This document shows positions 1 to 13,700 of a stretch of 64,000 nucleotides of DNA, piece by piece. The stretch is taken from positions 135,712,288 through 135,776,287 of the forward strand of contig NC_089978.1 in NCBI RefSeq assembly GCF_036417845.1. The letters run 5' to 3'. Both the position numbers and the translations under genes were made by a program. Below the pieces are notes generated by a model. That model was not told where the DNA came from. It made no database searches and saw only the letters and a program-made list of their open reading frames with translations. The stretch is from Apteryx mantelli. Lineage: Eukaryota > Chordata > Aves > Apterygiformes > Apterygidae. Position 1 is the first letter of the stretch; every line of letters begins with the position of its first letter.

Positions 1-2326
1 CTAATAGAACTGTTTGCATGAAACAGATCTTTATCCTGACTCCAGTGGACTATGCTTCCCACTCAGTGATAAAGAGAGGCTAAATCCTTGCTCTACTACA
101 CTGTGAGGATGAAGTGGAATTCCACCTGAAATGATTTTCTGGGAAACCCCAGATCTGTAGTTTCCTACCTAGTTAGTATTACCTATAAGATGCAACTGTG
201 ATAAATGAGCTGTAAATAAGACAGTCATGAGAAAAGAGAAATACAGTAAGGACAACCATATAATTGTTTCAGGAGAGAAGGCAGCTGTACAACCTTCAAG
301 ACTCAACCCCCCGAAAGATGGGTATAATAAGTAAGATGCTCTCAGAAACACACTAGTAAGTCTAATAGACAACTCTGATAGTACTTGGGACTGAAGAAAG
401 AGTAAAAACTTAATGGTAAAAGTGAAAGAAGAGGTTAAATCTTTTCCCTGGCAGCACCAAGCAAAACTGCTCAACAATGTCACATTATCTCCACTCAGGA
501 GCATTCTACATGCTACCTATGTAAGGAAACACTTGCAGAGCTTTTCCATAAGAGTACTCAGCAGAATCACAGGAACCACCCTCCAATTCCTTGTCAGTTC
601 TCTTTAAGACAAGACAGTTTTTTCCCACTTCTTTTTTTCAGCATAATCTAGCTGCTCTAAGCACCTTGCCTTTCCACTCTGGACATACCTAGCATCCCAC
701 ATTCTTACAGTGTAATGTTTTCATTTGCACAAGAACAGAGCAGACTTCCAGTGTAAACAGAATAGTCAAGGCAATGCACCTCTTCATTGCCTCCAACCAC
801 AGCTTCAGCAATTAGTGTTTTCCACTAATGAGGTGCATCAGCCAAAAATAGCTTCATGTCATCCTCTCTATGACCTAACTCAAGGAAAATTTCCTAGGTA
901 ACTGTACTACCAAACCTGCTGTATCTAAATGACTGAATGCAAATGCTTACATTGAACTGCTTTTCACTGAATCCCTCCAACATGTTCAGTAGCTATCAGA
1001 CCCTGGTAACTCTGCAATGCTCTGTATTGAGCATAAATAGCAGGGTTTTGGTTGCTGGGAGCTGCAGGAGTGATCTGTGGGGGAAGAGGTCATGAGCTGC
1101 CCTGTACTAGTCATAGCTGGTTCCAGCCAGCTCTGTGATGGATAAAAACAACTCACCACATGCCAAAACTTAACCAATCAGAGGAGCATGTGATGCCTCT
1201 GCTCAAGCATATGTAAGAAAGGGTAGTAGCTGCTAGTGGCAGGAGACATATGAGCTACAGCTTGTTATATGTTGGTATTTGAACATTGAGAACAGTTTCT
1301 GACCCTACAAAACCAAGAAATGCACAAGGAAAGCCACAATAGACAGTGAAGCCTTCAGATACCACAGTACCTACTTGTGTTCACCTCCTGAAGCTGAGCC
1401 AATCTGCACAGTAGGATACTCCACTAGGAAAAAAAAAAAATCATATATTCATGTGCTCCTTAGGCATGGTATTTCCTTTGTGTCTTCTCTTTTACTGTCT
1501 GCAGCTGACCTTCAATTTCTACCTCTCTCTTCCATTTTCAAATTAGTATGTTTGTTTTATGAGTTGCTCCCTTTTGAAGTAAGATTTCTGAACCTTTGGA
1601 GGCACTTGGTTAATCTATTTCTATTTCTTTTGATCATGGCACACACACCCACATACACACTAGTGGGAATTGCTTGGTTGTAATCACTCAGCATTTTCTT
1701 CACTTACAAATTTCACTATGGGAACAAGTAACCCTTTTCTGTTTGTATTTGCAGCCTACATGTTTATTTCACTTTTGAGACTGGGAAAGTCCTGTCACAC
1801 ATAAATAAAGTTGGCAATGGTGAAAGTCCTGTTTGACCAGTTCTACATGTCACCAAATAACAGAGAACCCATCAAGGACAGGAGAATTTTTAAGAGGTGA
1901 TTCCATGGAAGACAGAGGCATGAAACAAAACCCGAAGTGATTAACCATGATTTAACCATTCTGTGTGTCATGTGTCATCCATTATCTTGGCACTGAAAAG
2001 TAAGATGAGAAAAGAACCCTAACCAGGTGGAGCTATAGTATGGAATAACTCCACATTTCATGATATGGATCATAAAGCTACAAGAGAAGGGATGACTTAC
2101 TTAGCTTTCAAAGACAGTTTGATTTTTCAAGATTAGGATATTGTTGCCATATGAAGTCAAAAATAATTATCCAGAGAAGCCTATGGATATGACTGAGAAT
2201 CTTCTCCCTAACCATCTTATCCTGTATCTTTAGGAGGTGATACAGAAGATAGATAAGAATAGGGTACAATCTGTTGTTTGACATCATAGTCTCTGTTGGA
2301 ACAAATTCCTGTGATTAGAGAACTAG
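1..2326. other. Gene-free, AT-rich sequence
   Basis: I see no recognisable exon, RNA gene or mobile element here. The longest open frames (about 100 codons, at 169-504 minus and 1375-1683 plus) have no domain, motif or skewed composition and are expected by chance in AT-rich DNA. An A-run lies at about 1430-1440. Confidence 0.6.
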
Positions 2327-4390
2327 GATCATAAGATCATAAGATAATTCAGGTTGGAAAGGACATCAGGAGATCATGTTCCTGCTCAAAGAAGGGTCAG
2401 CTATGAGGTCAGACTAGGTTGCTCAGAGCTTTATCCAACCTGATCTTGAAAATCTCTGAGGATGGAAACTGCACAATCCTTCCAAGAAACCTGCTCCAAC
2501 AGTTGATTGTCCTCATAGTGAAAACTGTTCTTCATGTATCCATTTGGAAGCTCTCTTGTTTTAACTTATGTCCATTGCCTTTTGTCCTCCCACCATATAC
2601 TATTGTGAAGAACCTGGCTCCATCTTCTCAATAACCTCCTTGTAGATACTGGAAGGATAGCATTAGGTCCCGCTGAAGCCTTCTCTTTTTCAGGCTGAAC
2701 AAGCTCGGTTCCTTCAGCCTCTGCTAATAGGGAAAGTGCTGCAGCTCTCAGACCGTCTTGGTGGCCCTCCTCTAATCTCGCTCCAGTTTGGCTTTCTGGT
2801 ATTGGGGAGCCAAAAACTAGGTGCAATATTGTAGATGTGCTCTAACAAGTGCTGAGTAGAGGGGGATAATCACCTCCCTCAAACTACTTGCTATGCTACT
2901 GTCAGCCTAGGATACTGTTGTGCTGGCCTTCTTTTCTGCCAGGGTATGCTGCTGGTGCATGGTCAAAACTCCCCAGCTCCTTTTCAGCAGAGCTGCTCCC
3001 CAGCCTGCCAATTCCCAACCTGCACAGTTGCAAGGGCTTCTTCCTTCCTAGGTGAAGGACTTTGAATTTACCCTTATTGAATTATATAAGCTTCCTTTTG
3101 GCCCATTTCTGCAGCCTGTCTAGGTTCCTCTGGATGTCAGCCTTGCTCTCACATGTATTTACTGGTCCTCTCAATTTGGCATCATCTGCAAACTTGATGG
3201 GCAAGCAGTCCGTCACCTCCCCCAGGTCACTGATAAAGATACTGAACAAGACAAATTCCAGGGCAGACTGCTGCCAGTACTCCACCTGGGTAGAATATGA
3301 CCAGTTAATCAGCACCCTCTGAGCCTGACTATCCAACCATTTTTTTACCCATCTGGTTGTCTGCCCATCTAGACTGCAATGTCCTAACTTGGATACAAGA
3401 ATACTGAGGGAGACAGTGTTGAAGGCTTTGCTAAATGCAATGTAAATGACATCCACTGCTCTCCCCTCATCTACAAATCTAGTCATTTTATCACAGAAGG
3501 CAATCAAACTGCTCAGGTCTGATTTATCCTTGGTAAATCCATGCTGACTGTTCCCAATAACCTTCTCCTTCATGTGCCCAGAAACATGTCCAACAGCAAT
3601 TGGGACTTGCTCCATAATTTTCCCAGGGACTAAAGTAAGGCTGTCCAGCTTGAAGTTCCCCAGACTGTAATCACTAACTCAATCTTCATCCACTGCTGTT
3701 AGTTCTTCTCCTTGAACTCTCCTGCTAAGCACAGAGGCCTGAGAGACCTTGTTTGTGAAGACTGAGGCAAAGGTAGCATTGGGTCCCTCAGACTTAATTG
3801 TGTCCATCAACACTCTATGACCAACCTCATTCAGTAGCAGGCCAACATTTTACTCATTCAGACTTTTACTCCTAACATTGCAATGGAAGCTCTTTTTGTT
3901 GACATTGATGTCCCTTGTGAGGGTCAACTCCAGTTCAGCTTTGGCTTTCCTAACACCATTCCTACATGCTCACACAATATTTCTGAATTCCTCCTTCGTA
4001 GCCTCACCCTATTTCCACCTCCTGTATGCTGCCTTTTTGCATTGGAACTCCATCATGATTTCTCTGCTTAGCCAAGCCAGTCTCCTGAGGTGTCTGCTTG
4101 TATTCCTGAGTACTGGGATGCACATTTTTTGCAATTGGAGGCTGCTGTTCTTAAAGACCTGCTAGTTTTCCTGAGCTCCTTTACACTTCAGAGCTTCCTC
4201 CCTTGGAATCCCATCTAACAGTTTCCTGAAAAAGCTGAAATTTGTTCACCTGAAATGCAGGGTCTATACTCTGCTATTCTCCTTCCTCACACCCTTCAAT
4301 ATCTTGAACTCCCCTTGACTCTATAATATGACATTGATTATCACATCCCCAACCAGTTCTTCCTGCTTATCAAACCCTTCTGAAAACATT
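2327..4390 (-). repeat. Old CR1 LINE copy, 5'-truncated, minus strand
   Basis: This CR1 retrotransposon relic is read right to left. Its 3' end is at the low coordinate, where two copies of ATCATAAG sit (2328-2343), a decayed form of the terminal octamer repeat of CR1. Next come the usual 3' UTR phrases (AGGTTGGAAAGGACATCAGG, then TCCAACCTGATCTTGAAAAT). The reverse-transcriptase region lies at 3082-3615, the linker upstream of it at about 3620-4190, and a more 5' CR1 segment reaches about 4390. Many stops and frameshifts show it is long dead. Compared with the copies at 36.1 and 51.7 kb it is strongly diverged, so it is a much older insertion. No target-site duplication was found, which is normal for CR1. 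Confidence 0.88.
3082..3615 (-). pseudogene. Reverse-transcriptase fragment of the old CR1
   Basis: This 177-codon open stretch contains the middle of the CR1 ORF2 reverse-transcriptase domain. Recognisable parts in order are HGFTKDKS (about residue 26), DEGRAVDVIYIAFSKAFNTV (about 49-68), the region around FVLFSIFISDLGE, and the catalytic FADDAKL block near residue 145, with both aspartates kept. The rest of ORF2 is out of frame on both sides, so no working enzyme is encoded. The open length is a chance survivor of decay, not evidence of function. Confidence 0.85.
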
Positions 4391-7300
4391 TGAATTGTCC
4401 CTGCATAATAATTTAACAAGACTTTAACTGAAAACTCACTGATTTAGTGTAACAAAACAATGGCACATTTTTTTTTTTGTAATGTGGGCAGCACTGAATA
4501 TGGGTAGCCCTTCCACTCAATAAATTTTTAAGAATCTCAGAGTACTCAGGGTTGCTTATGGTGTGCACTCAGCCTATCATCTGCAAAACACTTCTGAGAA
4601 ATAGCTGAACGCCCTTGCCAGCTATCAGCTTAATCAATCAATCACTGATGTCACATTGTTTTGACATCACAATACTTATTACACATCAGGCATTGTCTGT
4701 CCAAAGGTATATTTTGCTGAACTGGCATCTCTTTGTTATTGTTGTATTTTCTTCCTAAACAACATCATAGTCATGCTCAAGATCTTCATCCTACACAGGT
4801 CAGACCTCCAAAAGATAAAATGAATATCCTCCTTCATTAGACTTAAAATCATAGCTGTTCCTCATGCAGATACATCCAGGGTAGCACAGATTAATATCTC
4901 CCAAATTATTCTCCATGTACAAATCCCCCTAAGAGGTGATTCCTGCCACCACCACCTATCTGAATACCAGTCCTAGATGGCAGATGCAGTATTGCCACAA
5001 TCCTAAGTATTGCACCAAGGGTTTGTCTTTCTGGTCATTGATCTGGCTGACAATGAACTGTATTGGAAGCCTGTACAGTGAACAGAGGCTTTACATTTGA
5101 TTACTTTGAAGTCTCTTGATACTTTGCTATCACCTTCAGCAAAGCCAAGATTGTGTCACACAATCCTTTTCAGGTAAGAACCAGTATCCTGTTGCACATC
5201 CTTCCATGTTTTATTGCTGTGGTTTATTTGTTGCTGATGGAGATGAGTGGGAGAAGTTTCTGTGAAACCAGTCTGAACCTCTCTCTTATAACGGAGGACA
5301 CTCCACCTTGCACAGATCACTCTTGATGATGCAGTTGTCAACATTCTACTTTGCAGCCAAACTTCTTGCTCTTCCTTTGGCACCATCTAGGCTTCTGTAC
5401 AAAGACTGCTGTGCTTTGGACTGTTGATTACTCTGCATGGGCAAGGAGAAAGAATTCCGCCTGAGCGAAGTTTCAGGACAGCCATTTAGTGCTGAGTGGA
5501 AGATAAATAAGCTTTTGTTTAATTTCTTTGTTTCATTGTTTCCCATGGAGCTATAATTTAAAGACATTCCTAGGTAATTCATTGGAGGCCACAGAGAAAG
5601 CAAAGGGAAATATTTCTGTGTTCCTGTATGCGTTTTTGCTCATTTAGTCTGTGGGCCAGGCTTTATGCAAATTCTCCTATTGACCTACATAACAAAAGGG
5701 GTCTGTGTTCCCTAGGGCATATGGAAATGATTTAAAGTTTTGGGGCCTGATTTCCAAAAGTATCTAAGGCTCACATCCTTAAAGCTCTAGGCTGCTATTC
5801 ATGTCAATAGCACTTAGTTACCTAAGGGATTTGATGTCAAGTAAAATAAATAAACACAAGTTGTTGACATGTGTCAAGCCACCCTGATGGTAATCTCTGT
5901 TCTGTCTCCAAATAGTAGTCTTCTGTTCTTTCTGAACAACTACTCTAGCCAGAGTAGAGGAGCGATGTTGTGGTGTTCCCAAAGAAACTCCCTATTCACC
6001 TATATTCAGGCAATATGCCATAACAGTCATGAAAATATACTGAATGGGTCCATCAGATACACTGAAAGTAATACCAGTAGAAGCAAAGTGTCAAGAAAAA
6101 TGGTGTATTTTATTGCTGCTGAAGGCTTCCAATGTACATTTTGATAGGTCACCTTGGCTGTGTCTATTTTGTCCAAGATGAGCTAAAGGATGGCTTGTCC
6201 CTTGGAGAGCCAGCTGAGCCAAAGACCTGTGCTGAAGTACAACATGCTCTTGCTAATTGTAGGCTTCCCTGTTTACCTTATAATTCTTCACTGCATACAG
6301 CAACTAGGAGGGAACATCCACAACATACATGCACTGTTACCCAGTGCTGAGCAAGGCAAAATATTATGAGATATACTTGGCAGTACACTTCAACTAAAGA
6401 CTGTGTCTGACACATCCATACACCAAACAAGGGCATGCTTGGGTCTGTGCTGTCTGTGCTGTCCCCTTGCCCAAAATCTCACCAGTGCATGGTCTTCTGT
6501 GCAAACAGTCTGAATGAGCATGAGGTAAGTCTGTCTGAATATGGGCTTGGTCATGTGCTCTGAGGACAGGCTAGACCTGGCTGTTAGTGCTATTTACCTT
6601 AAACGCCTTCTCAGGGGGAATTGGATAAATAGGATGATGTTTACTTCTTCTTTAAATCCTATGTTAATTTATCCACAGCGAACACACAGCTGAGTAACAC
6701 AACATGAGGATTTTATCAGCCTGAGTTTGGTGTAGCTGAATTACTTATGAATACATTACATAGGGTATGTAGGGTTAATGTTCCATTAAAATTCTTATAG
6801 TTAATTGCAGTATCTATGGCCCTATATGAATTACAGTAAAGCCATCCTGGAGTATAAAAAAAGTTGTTAGTCCAGTTGCTCATTTTTTTCCACCCATAAA
6901 ACCTTAGCTTTATGAATCCTACTGCCAAAGTCAGCAGAAGGACAAAGACAGCAGAAAACAAATATTTATGTTTAAAAATCTCTATAATGTACCTGCACTA
7001 CCCTTTCCATGTATTTCTGTGCACCTTTTGTGACTAGAAATAAAACCCGGAGTTTGCGTATGTAGAGCTTTGATACATATTTTATAAGCTACAAGATTTA
7101 TACTGCTATATATTGTGATAGTACTTAAGTACATCATCTTATTATTAACTGGCAGTTCTCTGGAGGACTTCATAGAGTCTTTTGCTTTAGATGTCTTTGT
7201 TAATATTGCCTAGTTAGCTGGTTGTTTGCAGTGGTCTCTTTTCTTTGTATTTGTCTATTTCTTCAAGTTTTACAGAATCACATGTGAGTAGAGGGATAAG

Positions 7301-7770
7301 CTGATGCTGACTTTTATTGCTGTGGTCACTACAGGCTGACAAAAGGGCAGAAATCACATGGTAGATAGCTCAATTGGCAGAATACAGAAATATTGCCAAA
7401 ACCATTTTAAAAGAAGTTTATCACATGATAATACAAAATACTCTGGGATTTTTCTTAGCCTTCTGAATCCTAATTCAGATCCACAGATATGTTAAGTACT
7501 GAAGAAATTGGCAGTGTTCCATCAAGAATTGTTTGGTACAGTTCTTATTAAATAATATTGTAAAAGTTATCCAGAAGGCTATCACAGATAAGTCCATTTG
7601 TCATCCAGGCTTTTCTATGAGTTCTTCTCTATGATATTGGGGAGCCACAGACTAGCTTCAAAGTTCCTTCAGAAGGTGATGATCAAGTCAGTATCTTTTC
7701 TTAGTAGTAAAATGAGGCAATCATTTCAGCCCAGTATTAATGCCATTTTCCCCGGTCGTCTTTTTTCATT

Positions 7771-7799
7771 ACAAACAAACAAACAAACAAGCAAACAAA
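7771..7799 (+). repeat. (ACAA)n microsatellite
   Basis: About seven units of a four-base ACAA repeat, with one G interruption near the end. Confidence 0.9.
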
Positions 7800-10700
7800 A
7801 GAAACCACTTTACCATTACCTCTCCTCTCTCTCTCCTTCTTTTCCCCCTTTGATGAAAGCAAGTTGGAGTTCACAACTCTATGGCTGCTATTCTGAATCC
7901 AGAGGACACAGAAAATCTGAAAGATGCTCTCTCAGCAATTTTAATGTCATCATACTACATGTGTATGTGATTTTGTCCTGGTTGGTCACTAATGGATGAG
8001 TGCACATTCCATCTTGCTTCAGCACACAAATGTGCTCTTACTTTCTGTTTATCTAATGGATGCACAAACGTTTGAATCACAGTCATGCTACTAGTATATA
8101 ATAAAGGATTGCAAAAGCTGAAACTAAGCTTTTCTTCAGCATCCCATATGATCAATGGTGTTTTAAGTCTATTCCAGAGTGAACTTCATCATAGGATCAT
8201 GGGAGTATATTCTTACCACTGAACATCTGTTTGTAAAATATTAAATGTGTAAGACTGAGAGGGCTGCTGAAATCTGAGCAGAAATCAGAACACTACGGTC
8301 TGGTTTCTGTATAAGGGTGAAAATCTGGAGAACTCAGCAATATAGAACAAGTAGAAATGAGTGAAAGCAGACTGAGCATCCATGCTGCTGGAGCTGTAGA
8401 GAGGAAAGATGTCAAGCAGTTCAGAGACAAAATGAGGTTCAGTATAGCTACAAGCTGAGGAGATTGCACTTACCATTACCATTCAGACCATTCAGTCCTT
8501 TGTTACAGCATTTACAGCCATAAGACTCTGCTCACTCTTGACTGATTACAACAGCTACTTATGTTGCAGTAATTAATATAAAGCAGTGTGGAGAGATACA
8601 ATGTTTTGGATCCACAGCTACATTAAAAAAAAACCCCAAACAATAAATTTAATCTATTTATTTGAAGAAAGCTCACATGAGTTAGAAGTCCACATGCAGT
8701 CAAGGAGAATTGTAAACAGTAAGATCTGATAATCATAGGAGGAGGTATACACCCTCTATCAGACCAGGAAGAGATTCCTTGGACAAGAACTCACAGCTAT
8801 TAAAACAGCTGTGGAAAGATGTCACACCAGACTTTCTGCAAATGTAACACTGTGCTGACCATGCACAGGTAAATTTAAGCATTGAGAATTTTGTAGAAAA
8901 TAAGTATTTTTCCAAATGCCCTGAAAAAAAAGAATGTTTTTCCAGATGCTAGTGAGTGCAGGAAACATACTCACAGGGAACGCAGTGAGGGACTGTGGCT
9001 TCCTAGTAATTAGATTTTAGACAGTAGTTGAAACAGAGCCCATGATGAGTTCAGATCCTACTGATGTAGGTGGTTTTACAGGGTGAAAACTCCACGTGTT
9101 ACTGTAATATAAATATTTCTTGAAAATAAGCAGGAAGAAGTACAGGTCCTTTTATACTTGCGGCTGAGAAAGAACAGGCAATTATTCTTATAACATGTAA
9201 CTCTTTTCCAGAGAATTTAAAAAGAAGTAGTATATGACCATTTAAATGCTGAGAAGTGGAAAATGTAGTGATCTGTCATGTCGGGAAACAAACCCTTTGT
9301 GCTTCATTCATACAGATGCTGGGAAAATCTTCTCCCAGTATAACATCAAAGTTACAGCCTAATTGTATTTAATTAACATTCGAGTCTTGTCAGATCAGGT
9401 CCTAAGTATCACTAGAGAAGAAAAGAAACAAAGGTATCCAAAAATGATGAGGAAAATAATATGAAGATAATGATTTCTTGGGATCTGAAAATGGTAATAA
9501 AGACTTTGGCCATTCCTTTGGCAGAGTATCTAAGGGCTCTATCCACAAAATGACTTAGGTACCACAGTCCAATACTTGAATGCCTCTGTGACCTTCAAAA
9601 CCTTTGCACAGGTGCAGTCTTAATACTGAAGACTCCTATATACTCTCAACCCCATGTTTCTACCCTTGAGGTACCCTAATCTCCAGCATTTCTTCCACAA
9701 GGCATGCATGCAGCCGCCTGAATCGTAGCAACACTGAATTATAGAATACCTAAACCCCAGAGGGATTCTTAGAGTTCCTTATATACCTCATGTGTGAAAC
9801 TTGAGATGTTTTTCTCAAATTGTGCTAATGGCAGCATTTAGCCTTTAGCTTGGGAGGGAACATAGTGCTACAGCTTACATCCGATGTCCTGTTTGAATTT
9901 GAACTTAAGTTTTCCAGAACGACACAAGATTCTTTGGCAGCTCTCAATTCTTTAAGGATATTCTCCTTACAAAATCTCTTTGTGTGTCTCTCTCAAAACA
10001 TTTTGAAGAAGAGCTTGTTTTCAAGAAAGATGAGAGAGAAAGTAAATAATCCAGCAGTACCAGCCCCAAGTATTTCACAAACCTAAATGAGCCAAACAGT
10101 GACAGTATTAATATTAATGTTAGAATTTAAATATTGATGCTGATATCTGTTTGTTAGGGCTTATTCAGGCCCTATTTTCCAGCTTCTCCAATAATGACAA
10201 GGGCTAAATCTGAGGCCTCTGACTCACAAGCCCTCTTAATATACCTGTGGTTGTTTAAGACACTACAGCCCCCAGCAGTCTGTCCTACTCTTTTACCTGT
10301 AACTGGAACAACAGAAACCTGTGTGAAACAGTTCCCAGCTGTTTCAAATCACAGCCATGCAAGGCCAGTAGTTTAAACTAATATACTGGGTTGTGAACTG
10401 CATCAGCTGAAACCTGTTCACATTCTCATGAACCTGCTTTGGGGCCAACAGCCCCTTACAGGTGACAATGACTTCTAAAACACTACTGCTAGATTCATTA
10501 TTGCTTCTAAGTCACAGCCATCACTGCTTAAAACTGAACTGAAATTTGTCTGTAATCACTTGCTGTCATGGCTTAGGTCAGGACAGACTGGACACATACA
10601 TGAGTTACTATGCAGTAACTGGATCCATGTGAAGGAGTTTGGATGTTTATTGTCTCTCTGAAAAACTAATTATTAATGCACAGAACAAAACAAAGGTGGA

Positions 10701-13700
10701 GAAATGTGGTTAGCTCTACTTCCTCTTTTCTTGTTGGCAGTGGCAGTGGTTGTCAGAAGTCAGGAGAAATAGGATGTTGAATGTGTCAGGTCAGGCTGCA
10801 TGAATTTGATCTCAGGCAGCCCTGGAGGTCCTCCACAGTCAGGCACCCCTGAAGACAGAGTCATGCTATTCCCCTTCATGCTGAGATGAATGACTTTTAT
10901 GAGGTGGAGAGCATTTTCCAAATTATTTGATCTTTACCAGTTGGTGGACTGCTTCAAGCTGTTGCTTGTTGGTGTAGTGATTTACTAGGAAAATATTCTT
11001 GTATAAATCTAGTTTTGCTGTTTCTGCCAGTTACGAGGATTTTTCATTAATTTCATTAATTGTGCTTATCTAACAAAAGTGTAACAAAAGTGTGTATCCT
11101 TAACACATACCGAAGGCTGTTAGCCTCTGCCATTAGGTTAACTGCTGAGTTATGCCAGCTCAGTAGGCCAAGACACTTGCCTCTAGAAATTATGACTTAA
11201 TGAGTGTGACTGACCAACAACCCCTACAATGGGAGAAGGCTCAGAGAGCAAGGTGCCCCATGAAGTTCAGGAGTAGTGTAGGATGTGGCTTGTTAACCAC
11301 AGCTGTTGCACAGAGAACTGACTTTATCTCAACACAAAGGGAATCAGAGGATGACTTTTGTTTTAGGTAAGCAGCTGCATCTGTTGAGTGGATCAACTGG
11401 TGTAGACTTTTCCTGAGTTTATCTAAAGAATGTGAATGTTTCCCTGAGACAGACAGAGCAGCATGGGGGAAGTGTATGCTGAGCCCAACATAGAGCATAA
11501 AACCTGAACAACTACCAAAGGAATTTCAAAGAGAGCAATGGGCTTGAGCTGGCTTCAACCCACATATTCCTTCCCAGTGACTGGGAATGTCTGGTGTTGT
11601 GACGGTGAGCATATTATAGAGACCGGTAATGGGGATCACACTGGTATTGTGATTGAACTGTATATTGCAATTGCTATATTTCATATTAAGTGTATACACT
11701 TGTATTGTTATTTCAGTATATTGCTGTATCACTCTGCCAAATCAAAAATCCCGTGTAACATCAAATACCTTCAGAGTAATCTTTAATATTAAACATTACA
11801 CTCTCCATGTGTGGAATATCTAAAAGAACGTGGTCAGAGATTACTGGACTCTGACAATGAGAAATTTTGTTTGACAAGTTTCATCATTTTTATTACATTT
11901 TGCCTATCTTGTAACTAACTAGAAACATGTTTGAGAGAAAACAGTTATAGGCAGTGGTGTGCAAAAGAGAGCAAACAGTTTAAAATAACTTCTAGCAAAT
12001 AAATGAGGGAAAACATAGGTCTCAGTAATCTCTTGCTTATGCCAGATTAAATCAAGAGTAATTCCTGATTAGAGATCTGTCTTCCATCTCTACCTTCTTT
12101 ATAACACCTAGCAGCAACAATAGATAAGAGGTCAGAGTTTCTATGAAAGCCTAGGAGTTTCTCATGCATTCAAAACCCTTGAAGATTAGGGCATCATTAT
12201 GTACCTGAATTTGAGTGTTTACACACTTAGAATTAGACAAAGATTATTTAAATATGTGTGTATGTATGTAATATTATTTATTAAATTTTATTATATACAA
12301 AATAAAATGGCTTCATCTCTTTGTGGAGAGAGGGCTTTTTGTCTCATTGTTTTCAAATTTTGGCCTTAGAATTCTTTTCTTTCTCTTCTTTCTTTTTGTT
12401 GTTTCGGGTACATGGGGAAAAAAAAGAAATAACAATGAAGAGAACTAGTGGAAGAAGAAGTGGCAAAGCAGAAAGGCTAGCTTTCTGGTAAAAGAAAGAA
12501 AAGAAAGGACAACCTGCAATTTATCTAGAAAGTGTCAAGGCTGGCTTGCTTCTTTCTTGTCATGTGACACATAATGACAACTCTCCCCTTTTTTCATCGT
12601 CAGAAAGAAGAAAAATCTAATTTTTTAGGCCAGAAAGAATTCTGCTTTTTGGAAAAGATGCTTTTAAGCATTGAACACTGATCCTTTTCCCTGCAAATTA
12701 GACCACAGAGTCTACACTGAGAAGTGTAATTAAACTCTTTTCTCTAACTCAGGAAAAGATGCTCATAAAAGCCTGTTATACAAGCAAAAAAAAGATAAAA
12801 GCTGGTTGATATTAGCTCTGTAAACCCATGCTTCCATTTTCAATCCAGCAGTCATCAGAGTTGTGCTGTTACATGTAAGAATAAAAGGGAAGTAAGTATT
12901 GTGCATAGTTGTTTCTGTGCTTTAAAGATATTTCATGGATTCAGTTTCAAATTAAATTATGCAGGCTAAGTTCTGAAGTCATTCAGAGTTTCATACATCT
13001 TATTGGTCCAGTTTGTACAGTTTGATCAAACAATGAGTAAAAGTCAAGACCTCATGTGATTTGGAATTTAATATTCCCAGTTACAAGGTTACAAAGGTGG
13101 TTAAGGGTGAAAAATATAATTTATTTCAATATTGGAAAGATGTCAACGCTAAAGAGGAAGGAAGCATTCAGAAACATACAAAGAAATATAAGGAAAGAGA
13201 TAGAAGAAAAAGAAATCTATGTCTGCATGTTCATAACATCCTTCATTAAAGTAATTAGAAGGCTGATGCAAATCTTGTTCATGATGTATGATGTTATTAC
13301 TTCATCGACTTCCTAACTTCTTGGTTTATGCATGTTATGAGGTCTAAAACTCAAGTGTTTTGCCCCTTAGCACAATATTACTACAGCTCAGATTCAACCT
13401 TATATTCTGATTGTTTGAAACTGACTTGCTTATATAGTTCAAACATCTGCGGAAAGACAGACTTCAACAAGATAAGTTAAATGATTTTGTCACTTTGCTC
13501 CAAAATAATGAGTTTCTGCCATTTGCACAGCAGTACTGGATCATGTCAAGGCACAGTTAAAGCTATAATTCATGGGCTCCTCACCATTTTTATATTTTCA
13601 TAACGTCACTTAACAGAACAGCAATGTGGACACTTTATGACTAAAGGAAAGAGAAAGGACTCAATTCTAAGTAACAGGGAAATCAAGCAAATTCACAAGA

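Noticed and set aside
4640-4675. Hairpin TGATGTC...GACATCA
   Set aside because: A 7-bp stem with a 10-base loop is expected by chance many times in a window of this size.
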